This document shows positions 1-11,990 of a stretch of 64,000 nucleotides of DNA, piece after piece. This DNA is from Scleromitrula shiraiana (taxonomy: Eukaryota; Ascomycota; Leotiomycetes; Helotiales; Sclerotiniaceae). The stretch spans positions 2,728,001 through 2,792,000 of the forward strand of contig JABELC010000004.1 of assembly GCA_028455995.1 (NCBI GenBank), given 5' to 3'. A model generated the notes under the pieces. That model was not told the origin of the DNA, ran no database searches, and saw only the letters and a program-made list of their open reading frames with translations. The position numbers were made by a program, and so were the translations under genes. The number at the start of each line of letters is the position of its first letter. Positions within the stretch are counted from its first letter, which is position 1.

Positions 1-965
1 CATACTCTTGTTACGTTGCTTCTTGCTCTCAACTCGGACAGTTAAATCCTTGCCAGCCTTCCAGTCAATCTTGTCACCTTCAGCGTGATCGTAAATGAAA
101 TCTCCACCGTAGCCACTCTCGTTCTGGTAGAAATATGTCTTGGTGATTGTCTTGTTGGTGAAGAACTCGTTATCGGCGAACTGGAAGATCAAACGGAAAC
201 CAGGTTTGTCGAGGTATTCCATTTGAATATCAGTCAAGTCCTTGAGAGCAGCCTCATCTCTATCAGTGATCATCTCAGCAAGTGAGACTTGGTTTTTCAT
301 GGCAGACAACCAGAACTCTGGGATACCAGCAATCTTCTCTGCTGTCTCTTCAGGTTTCTCTGCCTGCTCTGCTTCATCTTCTTCCTCATCCTCCTCGCCA
401 GCCTTGATTTCCTCAGTAGTTGGCTCAACTTCACCATTGACGATCTTGGCTCGCTTTTGGTATAGAGGAGTAAACTTTGCAAAGTACTTCTTTTCTAACT
501 CCAAAACTTCTTCTTGAAATTCTGCCTCCAACTTTGAATGTTCCTTTTGCACACCCTTGAGACCGGCGACACGACGACGAACAGGTGCAGGGAGAGATTC
601 TACGTATCCAGACGAACGACCAATGAGAGAACCGAGTTTTCCTTGAATCATAGATACGAGCTTTGGGTTTTGGGCGAAAATTGAAGCGGCTGCGCTGCGA
701 TCAAACTCTTCTGCAGGATAATGTCAGTTATTGATTTGAAAAACTCGGTGTGGGACTGAGTAACATACCCTCCTTGATCGTGCCAACACCGGGTTGCTGA
801 GCATGCGATGAGATAGGAGCATTATTCATTGGGGTATTTTGAGGAGTACTGATAAATAAGAGTTAGTTGAAAAACTTCTAATTTTTTTGTTTATTATGAT
901 ATTATATCAGCTTTCAAGACTTACGGTGCGGTTTGCACGTTGGATTTCTTTGGAATGTCCGACAT
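1..965 (-). CDS. NAP1: Nucleosome assembly protein NAP1 (C-terminus beyond window)
   Basis: Histone H2A-H2B chaperone of the NAP1/SET family, acting in the nucleus and cytosol in histone import and nucleosome assembly. Exons on the minus strand are 965-925, 848-769 and 710 to the window edge, with GTAAGT and GTATGT donors. The protein starts MSDIPKKSN. Around residues 65-110 comes the dimerisation helix region (LVSMIQGKLGSLIGRSSGYV, then LEKKYFAKFTPLYQKR), which is the family hallmark. A Glu-rich insert follows (EEDEEEDEAEQAEKPEE), then the earmuff/alpha-beta fold (IPEFWLSAMKNQ, FRLIFQFADNEFFTNK). The C-terminal part, including the expected acidic tail, lies outside the window. The gene is divergent from the P5B ATPase gene, with 378 bp between start codons. 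Identification is firm from sequence pattern. Confidence 0.95.
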
Positions 966-1343
966 CTTGTCAAGATCTTTCAGATAATTTGAATAAATGA
1001 AAGTATGAAAGTATATCTTCTATGTGAGAAAATTTATCTCGTGGCGATGTTCTCGGAAGAAAAAAGTTCGTGATGTGGAGGTTGAGAAGTTGTTGGAATC
1101 TAGCGTCGAAGATTTGACTGCAGATTGCGGGCTACTTACAATAGCCGATAAGCTTAAGCGGGGCCAAACCTACCGCCGAGATATTCATTATATCACCAAT
1201 GATAGCCCGGCGCTACAACATTTAATGATGAAATAATACTTAAATAAGTTTGTTAGTCCGCCTGGGCAACGATGGATAATTTCTTCTTTTTATAATATTT
1301 CTTTCAGTAACACGCGCAAGTCGTGTCTTTGCTTCGGTCGAAA
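966..1343. promoter_or_regulatory. Divergent promoter region NAP1 / P5B ATPase
   Basis: This spacer of 378 bp separates two head-to-head genes, so it must hold both promoters and 5' leaders. An ORF at 1024-1236 has no recognisable features. I see no clear TATA box or strong repeated site. Confidence 0.5.
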
Positions 1344-4300
1344 ATGGCAGATACATATGGAGCTACTGTGGGCAGTCATCCAAGACGAAGCAGCTCAATG
1401 GCAAACAATGGACGAGGCACAAGTTATACGCCATCGTATAGAAGAAGGGATTCTAATCTTTCAACCACGAGCTTTATGGATGACGTCGAAATGGCTCAAG
1501 ATGAAATGTTCTCGGGCGTTGTATCAGAATCGGTTCCCACAAGTATCGCATCATTTGCGCATCATCGATCGAGAGCAGATTCGACAACGAGCTTCACGTA
1601 TTATCAAGAAAACGACGACGATAACGACCAATTACGAATCCCAGACGACGAAGATGATAGCGCTATACTTGACGAGGAAGAAGATATTCCATTCATAGAA
1701 GATAATTCTGATCTTGAGGCAGGCGAATTAGCTATAAGAAGGATTTCAACCAGCGAGTCCAGGAATTCGGTACATGATCGTTTATTGAGGAGCGATAGTG
1801 CTAGGACTGATGGCAGTAACTTTGGGAGAGGTCATCGAACGAGTCAGAAGATATATATTATCACAGAGGACCTGACTATAGTTGTGGCCGGATTCCGGAC
1901 GAGCATTTATGGCTTTTCCTTGTACCTGATGATTTGTATACTTACGCTTGGCCTCGGGTACCTAATATTGCGCTGGCTACCGAGATGGCAAGTCCGACTC
2001 ATTGGTGTTCAATGTCCGTTGAGAGATTGCAGTTGGGTGGTTATCGAAGTCAGTATAATAGCATATATGCATGTCGCTTTGTATTAGGGTTGCTAATTTT
2101 CTTGATACGCAGAACCAATGGGGCGAATTTGTTGTCCAGGATGTCGAATGTAAAGATTATGGACGCTCGCTGTCTACAGTCTTCGGTCTTTCTGAAAAGT
2201 ACCATTCTATGTCTTATGACTATGACGATGATCCTATCCTAGATAATCTGCGCATTCTTGACTATCGCTATATGCGATTTTCATTCAATCCACTGAAGGA
2301 TAGATTCGTGCTGTGTAACAGTAAGCACATTCCTAAATGCATCTCTATCATCACCTTTTGTAGATTGTGACTTTCAACCTTCTGGTTCTGATGCGAGTTT
2401 CGGGCACATTGTAACATATGCTAATCCAGCACTATAGGTTGGAAAGATCCAGCTTGGACAGATGTTAAATCTATCCGTGCAGGTGTTGATGGAGATGAAA
2501 AAGAGAACAGGGAGCTAGTTTTTGGGAAGAACTTGATTGACATCAAGCAGAAAACTATTCCTCAACTACTTGTTGACGAGGTAAATAATTCAGGCTTCCC
2601 GTTTTGTGAAACATCTACTGATTTTGTAGGCCTTCCATCCATTTTATGTCTTCCAAATAGCCAGTCTCATTTTATGGTCAATGGATCAATACTATTACTA
2701 CGCGGCCTGTATATTCGTTATATCTGTCGTCAGCATCACTACTACTCTCATTGAGACCAGATCAGTAGGTTATATCCTTCCTTGCGGTTAAAATTATTTC
2801 TGATAGCTCGAAGACAATGAAACGACTTAGAGAAATCTCTCGGTTCGAATGCGACGTTCGCGTCCTACGCAATTCTTTCTGTAAGTCTCCCACAGTTCAA
2901 TGCCTACATAGACACGACTAACCATCAAAGGGCGTTACGTTCCTTCCAGTGAACTTGTCCCTGGCGATATTTACGAAGTGACAGATCCAGGGTTAGGACA
3001 GTTTCCGTGCGATAGTATCCTTCTCGCTGGTGATTGTATAGTAAATGAAAGCATGCTCACTGGTAAGAACTATACTTCACTCCGTTTGATCTTGAACTAA
3101 GTTTAGTAGGTGAATCTGTTCCTGTTTCAAAAGTTCCTGCCAGCGATGAATCACTCCGGTTGCTTAATCTCGCCGCTTCTTCTGTGGCCCCTGAGCTTGC
3201 CAAACACTTCTTATTTTGCGGGACCAAAATCATTAGAGCGAGGCGCCCACAAGACGACAACGATGGCGAAGCTGTTGGGCTTGCCATGGCTGTCCGAACA
3301 GGTTTCAACACAACAAAGGGAGCATTGGTTAGGTCGATGCTCTTTCCGAAGCCTTCTGGATTCAAATTCTACAGAGATTCTTTCAGATACATTTCTGTCA
3401 TGGGAGGGATTGCAATGCTAGGGTTTATCGTTTCCTTTATCAATTTCGTCCACCTAAATTTGGAATGGCACTTGATCATTGTAAGAGCGTTAGATCTAAT
3501 CACCATCGTTGTTCCACCGGCTTTGCCAGCCACCTTAACAATTGGAACAAATTTTGCCTTAAATCGTTTAAGGCAAAAGAAGATATTCTGTATTAGCCCA
3601 CAAAGAGTTAATGTTGGTGGAAAACTCGATATCATCTGCTTCGACAAGACGGGCACTTTGACTGAGGATGGTTTAGATGTTCTGGGAATCCGGGTTGTAC
3701 ACCAGCCAGCAAAAAGGTTCAGCGATATTCTTTCAGACGCATCATCTCTCTTACCCGGTGCAGCTTACGAACGTGATCCAACTGTTGATTACAATATTCA
3801 TAAAGCGGCGCTCTACACAATGACAACTTGCCACTCTCTTCGAGTTGTCGATGGCGAACTGATGGGCGATCCATTGGATCTGAAAATGTTTGAGTTCACA
3901 GGCTGGTCCTTTGAGGAAGGCCAGCAAAAGTCTGCAGATACTGAAGAGGAGGATGGGGGCGGGTTGGCACCATCCATCGCCCGACCTCCTGTCGGCATGG
4001 AATATGATTTAGACGATCAAGATGATGCAAACACTGTAAGTTTCAATCCGATCGAAATCTCTATACAAACAAGGCTGACTTATTCGTATGATAGTCTCCC
4101 ATCGAATTGGGTGTTTTGAAATCTTTTGAATTTGTTTCACAACTTCGTAGAGCCAGCGTAATTGTCCGAAATTTTGGATCGCAAGGGTGCGATGTCTACG
4201 TTAAAGGGGCTCCTGAGTGTATGAAGGATATTTGCCGTGCCGAAAGCTGTAAGTATAAATTTACTTTCCACCAGACTGAAGAAGCTAATTTATCTTAAGT

Positions 4301-6259
4301 CCCGAGTGATTACGAGGATCTTCTTGCCTACTATACTCACAGAGGCTTTCGCGTTATTGCATGCGCCACAAAGCATATAAAGAAACTCAATTGGGTCAAA
4401 GTCCAGAAGATGAGGCGAGAAGAGGCCGAATCTGAGTTAGACTTCATTGGATTCATTATCTTCGAAAATAAGCTTAAGCCCAGCACAGCTGGCGTGTTAG
4501 ATGAGTTGTCTGAAGCGGGAATTAGGAAAGTGATGTGTACCGGAGACAATATCTTAACAGCAATCAGTGTTGCTCGTGAATGTAACCTTATTGACAAGAC
4601 AGCTCATTGTTTTGTACCCCATTTTATTGAGGGTGAGGGACTTCATTAGCTCGAGAAGTTAAACATTGCTAACCATGAGAGTATAGGAGATTCTCTAGAC
4701 CCAAAGGCTCGTTTATCGTGGGAAAGTATAGATAATAACATCTATACACTTGACGAACAAACCCTAACTGTTAGTAAACTCAACATTTTCAAATTAATTG
4801 CCTACTAACAGAGTTCATATAGCCACTTCCTCCGCCTATAGAAGGTGATGCATCTCTACCATACGATATTTCCAACCTTAGGAACTACTCTCTGGCTGTA
4901 AGCGGGGATGTCTTTCGCTGGATTGTCGACTTTGCGCCCCCAACTGTTCTTCAAAGAGTATGTACACGCTCCATTCTTAATATTTAAATATTGACCCGTT
5001 GTTAGATGCTGGTCTGCGGACAAGTCTTCGCTCGTATGTCGCCAGATGAGAAACATGAGCTGGTTGAGAAGTTGCAAAGTATTGACTATTGTTGCGGTTT
5101 TTGCGGTGACGGAGCCAATGATTGTGGGGCTTTGAAAGCTGCAGATGTTGGAATATCTTTATCCGAAGCGGAAGCATCCGTTGCCGCACCTTTCACAAGC
5201 CGGGTGTTTGATATCACATGTGTTCCAGAGGTCATTCGGTATGGATTCACTGGTTCCGAATTACTTATCATTTACTAATGGCTATTTGTAGTGAGGGCCG
5301 AGCAGCTTTGGTGACCAGCTTCAGCTGTTTCAAGTACATGAGTCTCTATTCCGCTATCCAATTCACATCTGTGAGCTTTCTCTATGCATCTGCGTCGAAT
5401 CTAGGAGATTTCCAGGTAAAGAAAATCTTTACCCTTTCATTCAATCACAAATAACTAATAGCTCACAGTTTCTCTTCATCGACCTAATATTAATTCTCCC
5501 CATCGCTATTTTCAGTAAGTTTCTAAATATTACTCATACAGCAGCATGCTAATTCCTCAAATAGTGGGATGGACTGGACCTTTTCCTACCCTTTGTCGAA
5601 AACGTCCGACAGCCAACCTCGTATCACGAAAAGTTCTGACGCCTCTATTGGGCCAAATCGCTATTTGTATACTTATTCAGGCTGTTGGATTTCAAGCTGT
5701 GCGACGTCAACCTTGGTAAGAAAGTAGCCAGCATTCTCATCTACTGAACTAACAATGCCAGGTTTATTCCTCCTCATCTTGACAAGGAACGATCCAACAT
5801 AGAGAACTCAGAGAATACCACGCTGTTCTTAGTATCATGCTTTGAATATATATTGTCTGGGATCATTCTAAGCGTTGGAAAGCCATTTCGTCAATCTATG
5901 GCACATAATTGTAAGTCTATAATAGCTTCTAGTCTTGTACATTCACGAAAACTAACGAGCTTGCAGTGCCATTTGTAGTAACCATCGTCGTAGCATTGTT
6001 ATTCTCATCGTACATGCTATTCGATCCGTCTGAAGGGCTGGCAAAATTCATGCAATTGACGCAATTAAGTTGGGATTTCAAATTATTTATTCTGACATTG
6101 GGAATTGGATATATTGCATTGGCATGGTCGTCTGAAAACTATTTACTTCCGAAACTTGGAAAGTATTTGGGAATTCTAAAGGCATCGATCACGAGGAGGC
6201 CGAAGCAACGCAAGACTTACAAATTGGTGCTGGAAGAGATGCGTTTAAGTGCATTGTAG
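1344..6259 (+). CDS. YPK9: P5B-type P-ATPase, Ypk9/ATP13A2 family (vacuolar/endolysosomal polyamine or cation transporter)
   Basis: Type V-B P-ATPase; relatives are yeast Ypk9 in the vacuolar membrane and human ATP13A2, a lysosomal polyamine exporter. The start is the ATG at 1344 (MADTYG). A Ser/acidic cytosolic tail of about 165 residues precedes the P5B N-terminal signature near residue 175 (EDLTIVVAGFRTS, then LRWLPRWQVRLIGVQCPL). Later come FHPFYVFQIASLILWSMDQY, the actuator TGES (ACT G at 3060 joined across an intron to GTGAATCT at 3110), the helix-4 PPALPATLTIGTNFALNRL typical of P5B, and the phosphorylation motif DKTGTLTEDGLDV near 3643. A hinge GDGANDCGALKAADVGIS lies near 5107, and C-terminal membrane helices end at 6259. 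About a dozen or more short introns interrupt it; exons 1-4 are 1344-2048, 2113-2320, 2438-2580 and 2630-2764, and exon 5 starts at 2814. All catalytic motifs are intact. Substrate (spermidine/spermine versus metal) is inference from the family. Confidence 0.95.
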
Positions 6260-6813
6260 CGACCATATTTAACACACACGATATATATATATATATATAT
6301 ATATTTATAATTTATAGTAAATACATGTACCTTTAGGATAGACCGTCAGGAAATAGATGGGCAAATGGTGGGGCATCCTTTTATAATTCGAAAGATGGAT
6401 TTCGTAGAGCGAAAGATGTTCTTAATGAATATATATCGATGTTCAAATCCTTTCGATACATTAAAGACATATCGATATATCGCTGTGTTTCAGACACAAA
6501 TTGAGTTTCAATAGTGTTCAAATTATGATATGACGTAAAAATGACTAACTATTGAAGTTTCAAGGTAGGATGCGAGCTACGGGTAGCGGAAAGTCTTCCA
6601 AGTGAACATATGTAGGAGGTGTTTCTCCCGCTACCCTCTCATTCCGCGCTTTGATACACTTTTCAAACGCACCTTCTCAAACACACATCCTGAATTTTAA
6701 TAACAGCTGGCACTAAGAAATTATTGTATATTCATTCTTTTCGATCCTGGAAACATAATCCAACAAATCTTCAATTTTTGCGAAGAGTGACAATTGTAGA
6801 ACAACCACTAATC
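6260..6813. other. Intergenic: P5B ATPase 3' end and methyltransferase promoter
   Basis: This spacer separates two co-directional genes. A short (AT)n run at about 6285-6305 lies just after the ATPase stop codon, probably in its 3' UTR. Nothing else is recognised. Confidence 0.5.
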
Positions 6814-8127
6814 ATGAACTACGGTGAATCCCAACCCGAGTCAGTCATACACCTAATCTCAACTAACACTATTCAGACTGGATTCTCGATGGGGGTTACC
6901 TCCCTAGACCCATAATTCGAATTGGTATTCGTCGCCAATTGGCCGACCGTATCCAACTCATCAAGAGTACTTCATTAGAAGAGGCCTACAAGCGGAAAAT
7001 GAGCTATGTAGAACTTCTTAGGAAACGTCCTATTGCAATTGAGACCGCCGCCGCCAATGAACAGCATTATGAGGTTGGTACTGGGGTCTTGGCTGCTTGC
7101 TTGGGTCCTAGAATGAAGTATAGTTGCTGTTTGTATCCAGAAGGCAATGAGACTTTGGGACAGGCGGAGGTGAAAATGTTGGAAACCTATGTTGAGAAGG
7201 CAGGATTGAAAGATGGCATGAGCATCTTAGATCTTGGGTAAGTGAGATTCGATGGGTTTCGTCACTAAAAAGGAGGAACTAACGTATTCATTCAGATGTG
7301 GTTGGGGTTCAGGGGCATTGTACTTTGCGGAAGTTCTTCCAAATTCTAAGATTACAGCATTTTCGAATTCGAGGACTCAAAAACTGTACATTGATGCTAA
7401 GGCCAAAGAAAAGGGATTCACTAATCTCACCGTAATCACGGGTAACGTGGTTGATTATGAGTTTGAGAAGGAGAGTTTTGACCGAGTCGTCTCAATCGAA
7501 GTAAGTCACACAATTAGTGCTAAATCTTGCGCAGTACTAATGGATTGAAGCTCTTCGAGCATATGAAGAACTATGAGTTACTTATGGCAAAAGTTGGAAG
7601 AGCCTTGAAGCCTGGTGGGAAATTGTTCGTTCATATCTTTGCTCATAAAACTACTCCTTATGATTTTGAAGAGGGATGGATGAGCACACACTTCTTCTCT
7701 GGGGGAACTATGCCTTCAGCAGATCTACTACTGTTTTTCCAGAAAGATCTCAAACTTCAAACTCAGTGGTGGGTTAATGGTGAACACTACGCGAAAACTT
7801 GCGAGGTATGTCACATATGTCATTGTTCTCGGTGCCCGTTCTTTGTATACTAACTGCCTCGCAGGATTGGCTGTCAAAAATGATAGCTAGTAAGGATGAA
7901 ATATGGCCTCATTTAACAGAGACCTATGGAGAGAAGGATACTGCAATGTGGTATTACAGATGGCAAATTTTCTATATGGTGAGATATCCCTTACCATACT
8001 CCTCAGCATGCTAGCCATCTACTGACGTTCAATAAAATTGCAGGCTTGCGCTGAACTGTTTGCATATGAAGGTGGAGATACCTGGGGCGTGTGTCATTAC
8101 TTGTTTGAGAAACCTAATTCTACATAG
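6814..8127 (+). CDS. SAM-dependent methyltransferase, cyclopropane-fatty-acid-synthase / coclaurine N-methyltransferase-like
   Basis: Class I SAM methyltransferase of the CFA-synthase superfamily; the closest look-alikes are plant CNMT-like and eukaryotic CFA-like proteins. Exons are 6814-6823, 6877-7237, 7296-7500, 7551-7805, 7865-7978 and 8044-8127, summing to 1029 nt (342 aa). The first exon is only 10 nt; this is the only join I found that keeps frame with WILDGGYLPRP, where the 53-nt intron has a good CTAAC branch point. SAM motif I is ILDLGCGWGSG near residue 120, followed by acidic/Asn positions typical of motif II (KITAFSNSRTQK), RVVSIELFEHMKNYE and KPGGKLFVHIFAHK. Substrate cannot be told from sequence: lipid cyclopropanation and small-amine N-methylation are both possible, though the LFEHMKNY segment resembles the CNMT-like branch. 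Confidence 0.85.
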
Positions 8128-8432
8128 AGCAATAGAAACATAGAACTGTAGAGCCGTAGAGCCGCAGACTGCGTAGAATATAATTCATTTTAACTCCAAT
8201 CCCCAGATATAATTTCCGTCCATATGTACAATGCTTGATCCACCTTTCATGATGCAGTGCTTCCTCCAATTGAACATTTACCTGCTGTCATGAAATACTC
8301 GTAGCCGTCGCAGGTAATTCATAGGCCGTAAGAAATGTACTGCCTCCCAACCTGTTCACTCAATGATCCCAAGGGTGCTTCCAACCTAACAAAACAGGGC
8401 CTGTAAAGAGATTAGTTGGAATGATCGTTTGA
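8128..8432. other. Convergent 3' spacer
   Basis: Tail-to-tail spacer of about 300 bp between the methyltransferase and the small complex I gene. No repeat or RNA gene seen. Confidence 0.4.
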
Positions 8433-8630
8433 TCAGAACGGAAGGCTGTGAGTAATACCATCTTTCTTCGCGCGATACATCAACTAGAGGAAAAGTTAGT
8501 GAGTCAATAGTGCCGGTACATGCCTGAAGGTACATACGAAGAACCACATAGATGCTCCCAAACCCGTAGCTGCTATTCGGTAGAGGGGTCGAACGGGATG
8601 AAGATGAACAGGGTGTTTGCCGCCGGCCAT
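8433..8630 (-). CDS. 47-residue NADH:ubiquinone oxidoreductase subunit, NDUFB2 (AGGG)-like
   Basis: Minus-strand exons 8630-8538 (31 codons) and 8483-8433 (16 codons plus TGA) encode 47 aa starting MAGGKHPVHLHPVRPLYR, with one predicted membrane helix around ATGLGASMWFFLMYRAKKDG. The Gly-rich start, the G-x-x-x-MWF core and the following YRAK-DG pattern match small accessory subunits of mitochondrial complex I of the NDUFB2/AGGG type; plant versions share MWFWVLYRAKQDG. The protein should therefore sit in the inner membrane arm. The intron has a GTATGT donor and CTAG acceptor. An additional intron lies in the 5' UTR. The coding sequence is too short and too split to appear as a simple ORF. 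Family assignment is by motif recall, so moderate. Confidence 0.72.
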
Positions 8631-8634
8631 ATTG

Positions 8635-8700
8635 CTGCAAAGATGGTCAGCGCGTTTGAACTACCTGCAGTAATTGTTATGTGATGTTGTAGCAACTTAC
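8635..8700 (-). other. Probable 5' UTR intron of the NDUFB2-like gene
   Basis: On the minus strand a GTAAGT donor at 8700 and a TTTGCAG acceptor ending at 8635 bound a 66-nt interval; the acceptor lies four bases upstream of the start codon (CAAT-ATG). Size and signals match the other introns of the window. It is read directly from sequence but unverified by transcripts. Confidence 0.6.
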
Positions 8701-9187
8701 ATCATATAATGGCTCAAATTGTTATGTGAATTGTTATTGAATGGAAGTGAGTTTAAAGAAGTTCGTTGCATCTAATTGCTCCACAAGGCGCCGGGACTAA
8801 AGGTTGGTGCCTCAATACCAAGGTATCTACAAATTGTATCTTCACTTTCAACATCTACGGATCTTTGTGCGACAATTCACTTTTTTACCACATTGTACAG
8901 TTAGGAGGTCAGATATCTATTTGTTGTCTCTTTGAGTCGATTTTTATTGTGTGATTAGTCTGCACAATGCTAGGAATTCTAAAATCTATCTCGCATCACG
9001 AGCCCTGATAATCGATGATTCCTTACTACACCTTCCATCTTCCAATCTCGAGAACTCTTTGTAAAGAACTCGACATTTGACGGAGAACCATCTCGAATCC
9101 AACAGTTACGAAACACACATTCAATCATCGTCTCGCGCGCTAGGGTCAAGACTCTACTTTTTCGTCAACCAAGAACTTCTCGCGGAG
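8701..9187. promoter_or_regulatory. Divergent promoter region NDUFB2-like / BUR1
   Basis: About 490 bp between head-to-head genes. The reading frame of BUR1 stays open upstream to 9077 but without an ATG, so this part is 5' leader. No specific motif recognised. Confidence 0.4.
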
Positions 9188-11003
9188 ATGACGACCCCTT
9201 CGCGACCTGCGCCGCCAGCTACAAAAGGCAATTCCACAGTAGCATTCGCTCAGCAACACGCTCGTCCACAAAGTTCGTTTAAAGGTTGCGCAAGAATCAC
9301 CGAGTATGAAGTCATTGGAAAAATCGGAGAAGGAACTTTTGGGGAAGTTCACAAAGCCAAGTCTAGAAAAAGTGGTCAAATTGTAGCTCTGAAAAAGATC
9401 TTGATGATCAATGAGAAAGATGGATTTCCCATCACGGCCCTTCGCGAGATTAAGACCTTGAAGCTTCTCAACCATATAAATGTTCTGAAGCTCGAAGAGA
9501 TGGCTGTCGAGCATCCGGCTAAGAATACTGATAAGAAGAAGAAGGCCATCATGTACATGGTTACGCCCTACTTCGATCATGACCTCTCCGGTCTCCTCAA
9601 GAACCCTAATATCACATTCACAGAACCCCAGATTAAATGTTACATGATGCAGCTTCTCGAGGGTATGCGGTTCATTCATGCTAGTCATATTCTTCATCGA
9701 GATATAAAGGCAGCAAACATTTTGATCAACAATAAGGGCGTTCTTCAAATTGCGGATTTTGGTCTCGCACGCCATTATGCTGAGCCTGTACCGGTTGCGG
9801 GAAAGGGAAATGGAACTGCTCATATGAATTACACAGTGGTAGTCGTCACCAGATGGTACCGTCCTCCAGAACTGTTCTTGGAATTATCCAAATACACACC
9901 GGCAATTGATATGTGGGGAGTTGGGTATGTTTTCTATATTTTGGTGCTACTCTAATTCCGATTCCTAACTCTTTTTTAGTTGTGTCTTTGGTGAGATGTT
10001 TGTCGGAAGGCCAATTCTTCAGGGAGAGAGTGAAGAAGATCAGCTCAAACTCATTTGTGATTTGGTCGGCACGCCTACAGAGGAGAATATGCCTGGCTGG
10101 AGGTCTCTCCCCAAAGCTCAAGGTATTGATTTTGGCCAACCACGCCCATCTACTTTAGCTCAAAGATTCCGAGCGTATGTACAGAATAAATCCCATCCTA
10201 GATGTCAACTAACCCCTTTTAGACAAGGATCCGGTGCTATCTCTTTATTACAAGAGTTGTTAAAGCTAGACTGGAAGAAGCGCTATAATGCAATCGATGC
10301 GTTGAAACACCCCTACTTCCGAAATGCACCATTACCCTTGAAACCAGAACAAATTCCAATCGTCGAGTCATCACATGAATTCGATGCCAAGCGAGATCGC
10401 GGGCAGAAACAAGCACCACCACCGCCAAAGGGAGGAGATGTCGGTGTTCCTGACCAAACTTGGGAGAGAAACGGGAGCGGACCTAGTTATGGCCACCCCG
10501 AAAACTATAGCAACTACCGCAGTCACAATAATCGACATCCACCACCACCACCTCCTCACGGTGGCTATAGAAATGGTGTTCCTCCTCCACCCTACGACGA
10601 CCGTAAACCATCTTGGCGCAGAGATGACCGAGGCTTACCACCTCGACCACCACCAACCGATTTCGCCTACGATGGAGGACGATCAGATCATCGTGGAATT
10701 CGCGCTAGATCACAAGATATTGATGGTCGGCATCGAGGTCCAGACCGTGACCACCCCCCTCCCCGGAATCGAGTACCAGGTGGTGGGAACGTCGATACTT
10801 ACATCCCCAGCTACAACGTGAATCGAAGACGGGATGATCGCAGAGATGATCGTGGACCACCTGATAACCGCGGGAGACATGGTTATGGCGGTGATCGCAG
10901 AGCTCGGGATAGTCGCAGTCGCACTAGAAGTCCAATCGGTGACCGGGATCGTAGGAACGATCGATTCAGGGATAGAGAACCCTTGGATCTTTACCGTCGA
11001 TGA
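9188..11003 (+). CDS. BUR1: Serine/threonine kinase BUR1/SGV1 (CDK9-like)
   Basis: Cyclin-dependent kinase of the Bur1/CDK9 class, which phosphorylates the RNA polymerase II CTD and Spt5 during elongation. Exons 9188-9924, 9980-10174 and 10223-11003 give 570 aa; ATG 9188 is the first in frame. Motifs in order are the Gly loop IGEGTFGEVHKAK (about residue 46), catalytic Lys in VALKKI, a PITALREI helix in the PSTAIRE position, HRDIKAANILI (about 180), DFGLA, the T-loop VVTRWYRPPEL and CVFGEMFVGRPILQG. The extra loop PVAGKGNGTAHMNYT before the T-loop is typical of fungal Bur1. After the kinase domain comes a long low-complexity tail rich in PPP, then RDDR/RS-type repeats (DRRDDRGPPDNRG, DSRSRTRSP), suited to RNA-processing or CTD contacts. 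All catalytic residues are present. Confidence 0.95.
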
Positions 11004-11990
11004 ATAATGCGATGGTTAGGAGGTAATGACCATATGGGTTTGGGCTTGGTTTTCATACTGGTATTCACAATGTTACATTAGCGTTAAGGCGGGTAGGCAC
11101 TTGGCAAATAAAAGCTGCATGGGAGTTCATATGGAGCGGGATTTGGGATTGATTTCGATTCAATGACTGTATTTTAATATTGGCGTTTAATTAAAGGGTT
11201 TTTTCTTCATTTGACCAGCTAGGGAAGAAGGTTCTTTTTGAGAAGAAATCGCTGGTCAATTTGCATGCATTATTTTGTCATATTATCATAAAAGATCATG
11301 CACATACTTTAAAGTCATAGACACCAAATACTACTTTTTTTGGCCGCAGCTTCTCCGTTCGTAACATTATAGTGCATCGAATTGTTGCCCTATGTTTCAA
11401 AGACATGGTTTATAAACTTCTCTTATCCACCCACCATGAGATGAGTACCCGAATATTCTCGATCCATTCTACTAAAGGACCCGATCTTCTCATCATAGCC
11501 ATTGTCGTTGAGTGCTGGTCAACTCCTCATCCAGGCCCAGAATAAGAGTTTTCGTCAATCATTATTGAAATACCATCTTCCTGACATATTCTTGACATGG
11601 AAAATTCATCACACCCTCAACACCACTTCACCTGAACATCTATATATTGCGTACATCGAATGAGAAGAACAGGCGTTGTATTCATCTCTATATACACTTG
11701 TCGAGTTCATGAGAACTAACTACAAATTGTGGCTCTCAATTAGCCAGATGCAAGATTGTAGGATCAAACCATATATACAATAAAGTACGTATGTATGCAA
11801 GCAAGTCCAGCCTACTTCAACCTCTAAGCGTTGCCATCTTGGAATCAAAAAGAAAAGTAATCGGCCCCATGGCCTCAGAAATTTCCTCATTTACACTACG
11901 CCAAAACTCCTCTCCGAACAAACCGATCTTCTCATCTACAAAGAATTCTAACATGCCATTCCATACGCCATACCATTCTTTCAGCTACCT
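11004..11990. other. Convergent 3' spacer BUR1 / ZUFSP gene
   Basis: Almost 1 kb between two stop codons. It should contain both 3' UTRs. No RNA gene, repeat or supported ORF recognised. Confidence 0.4.

Noticed and set aside
9146..9823. 225-codon antisense ORF over BUR1
   Set aside because: Shadow of the kinase coding sequence.
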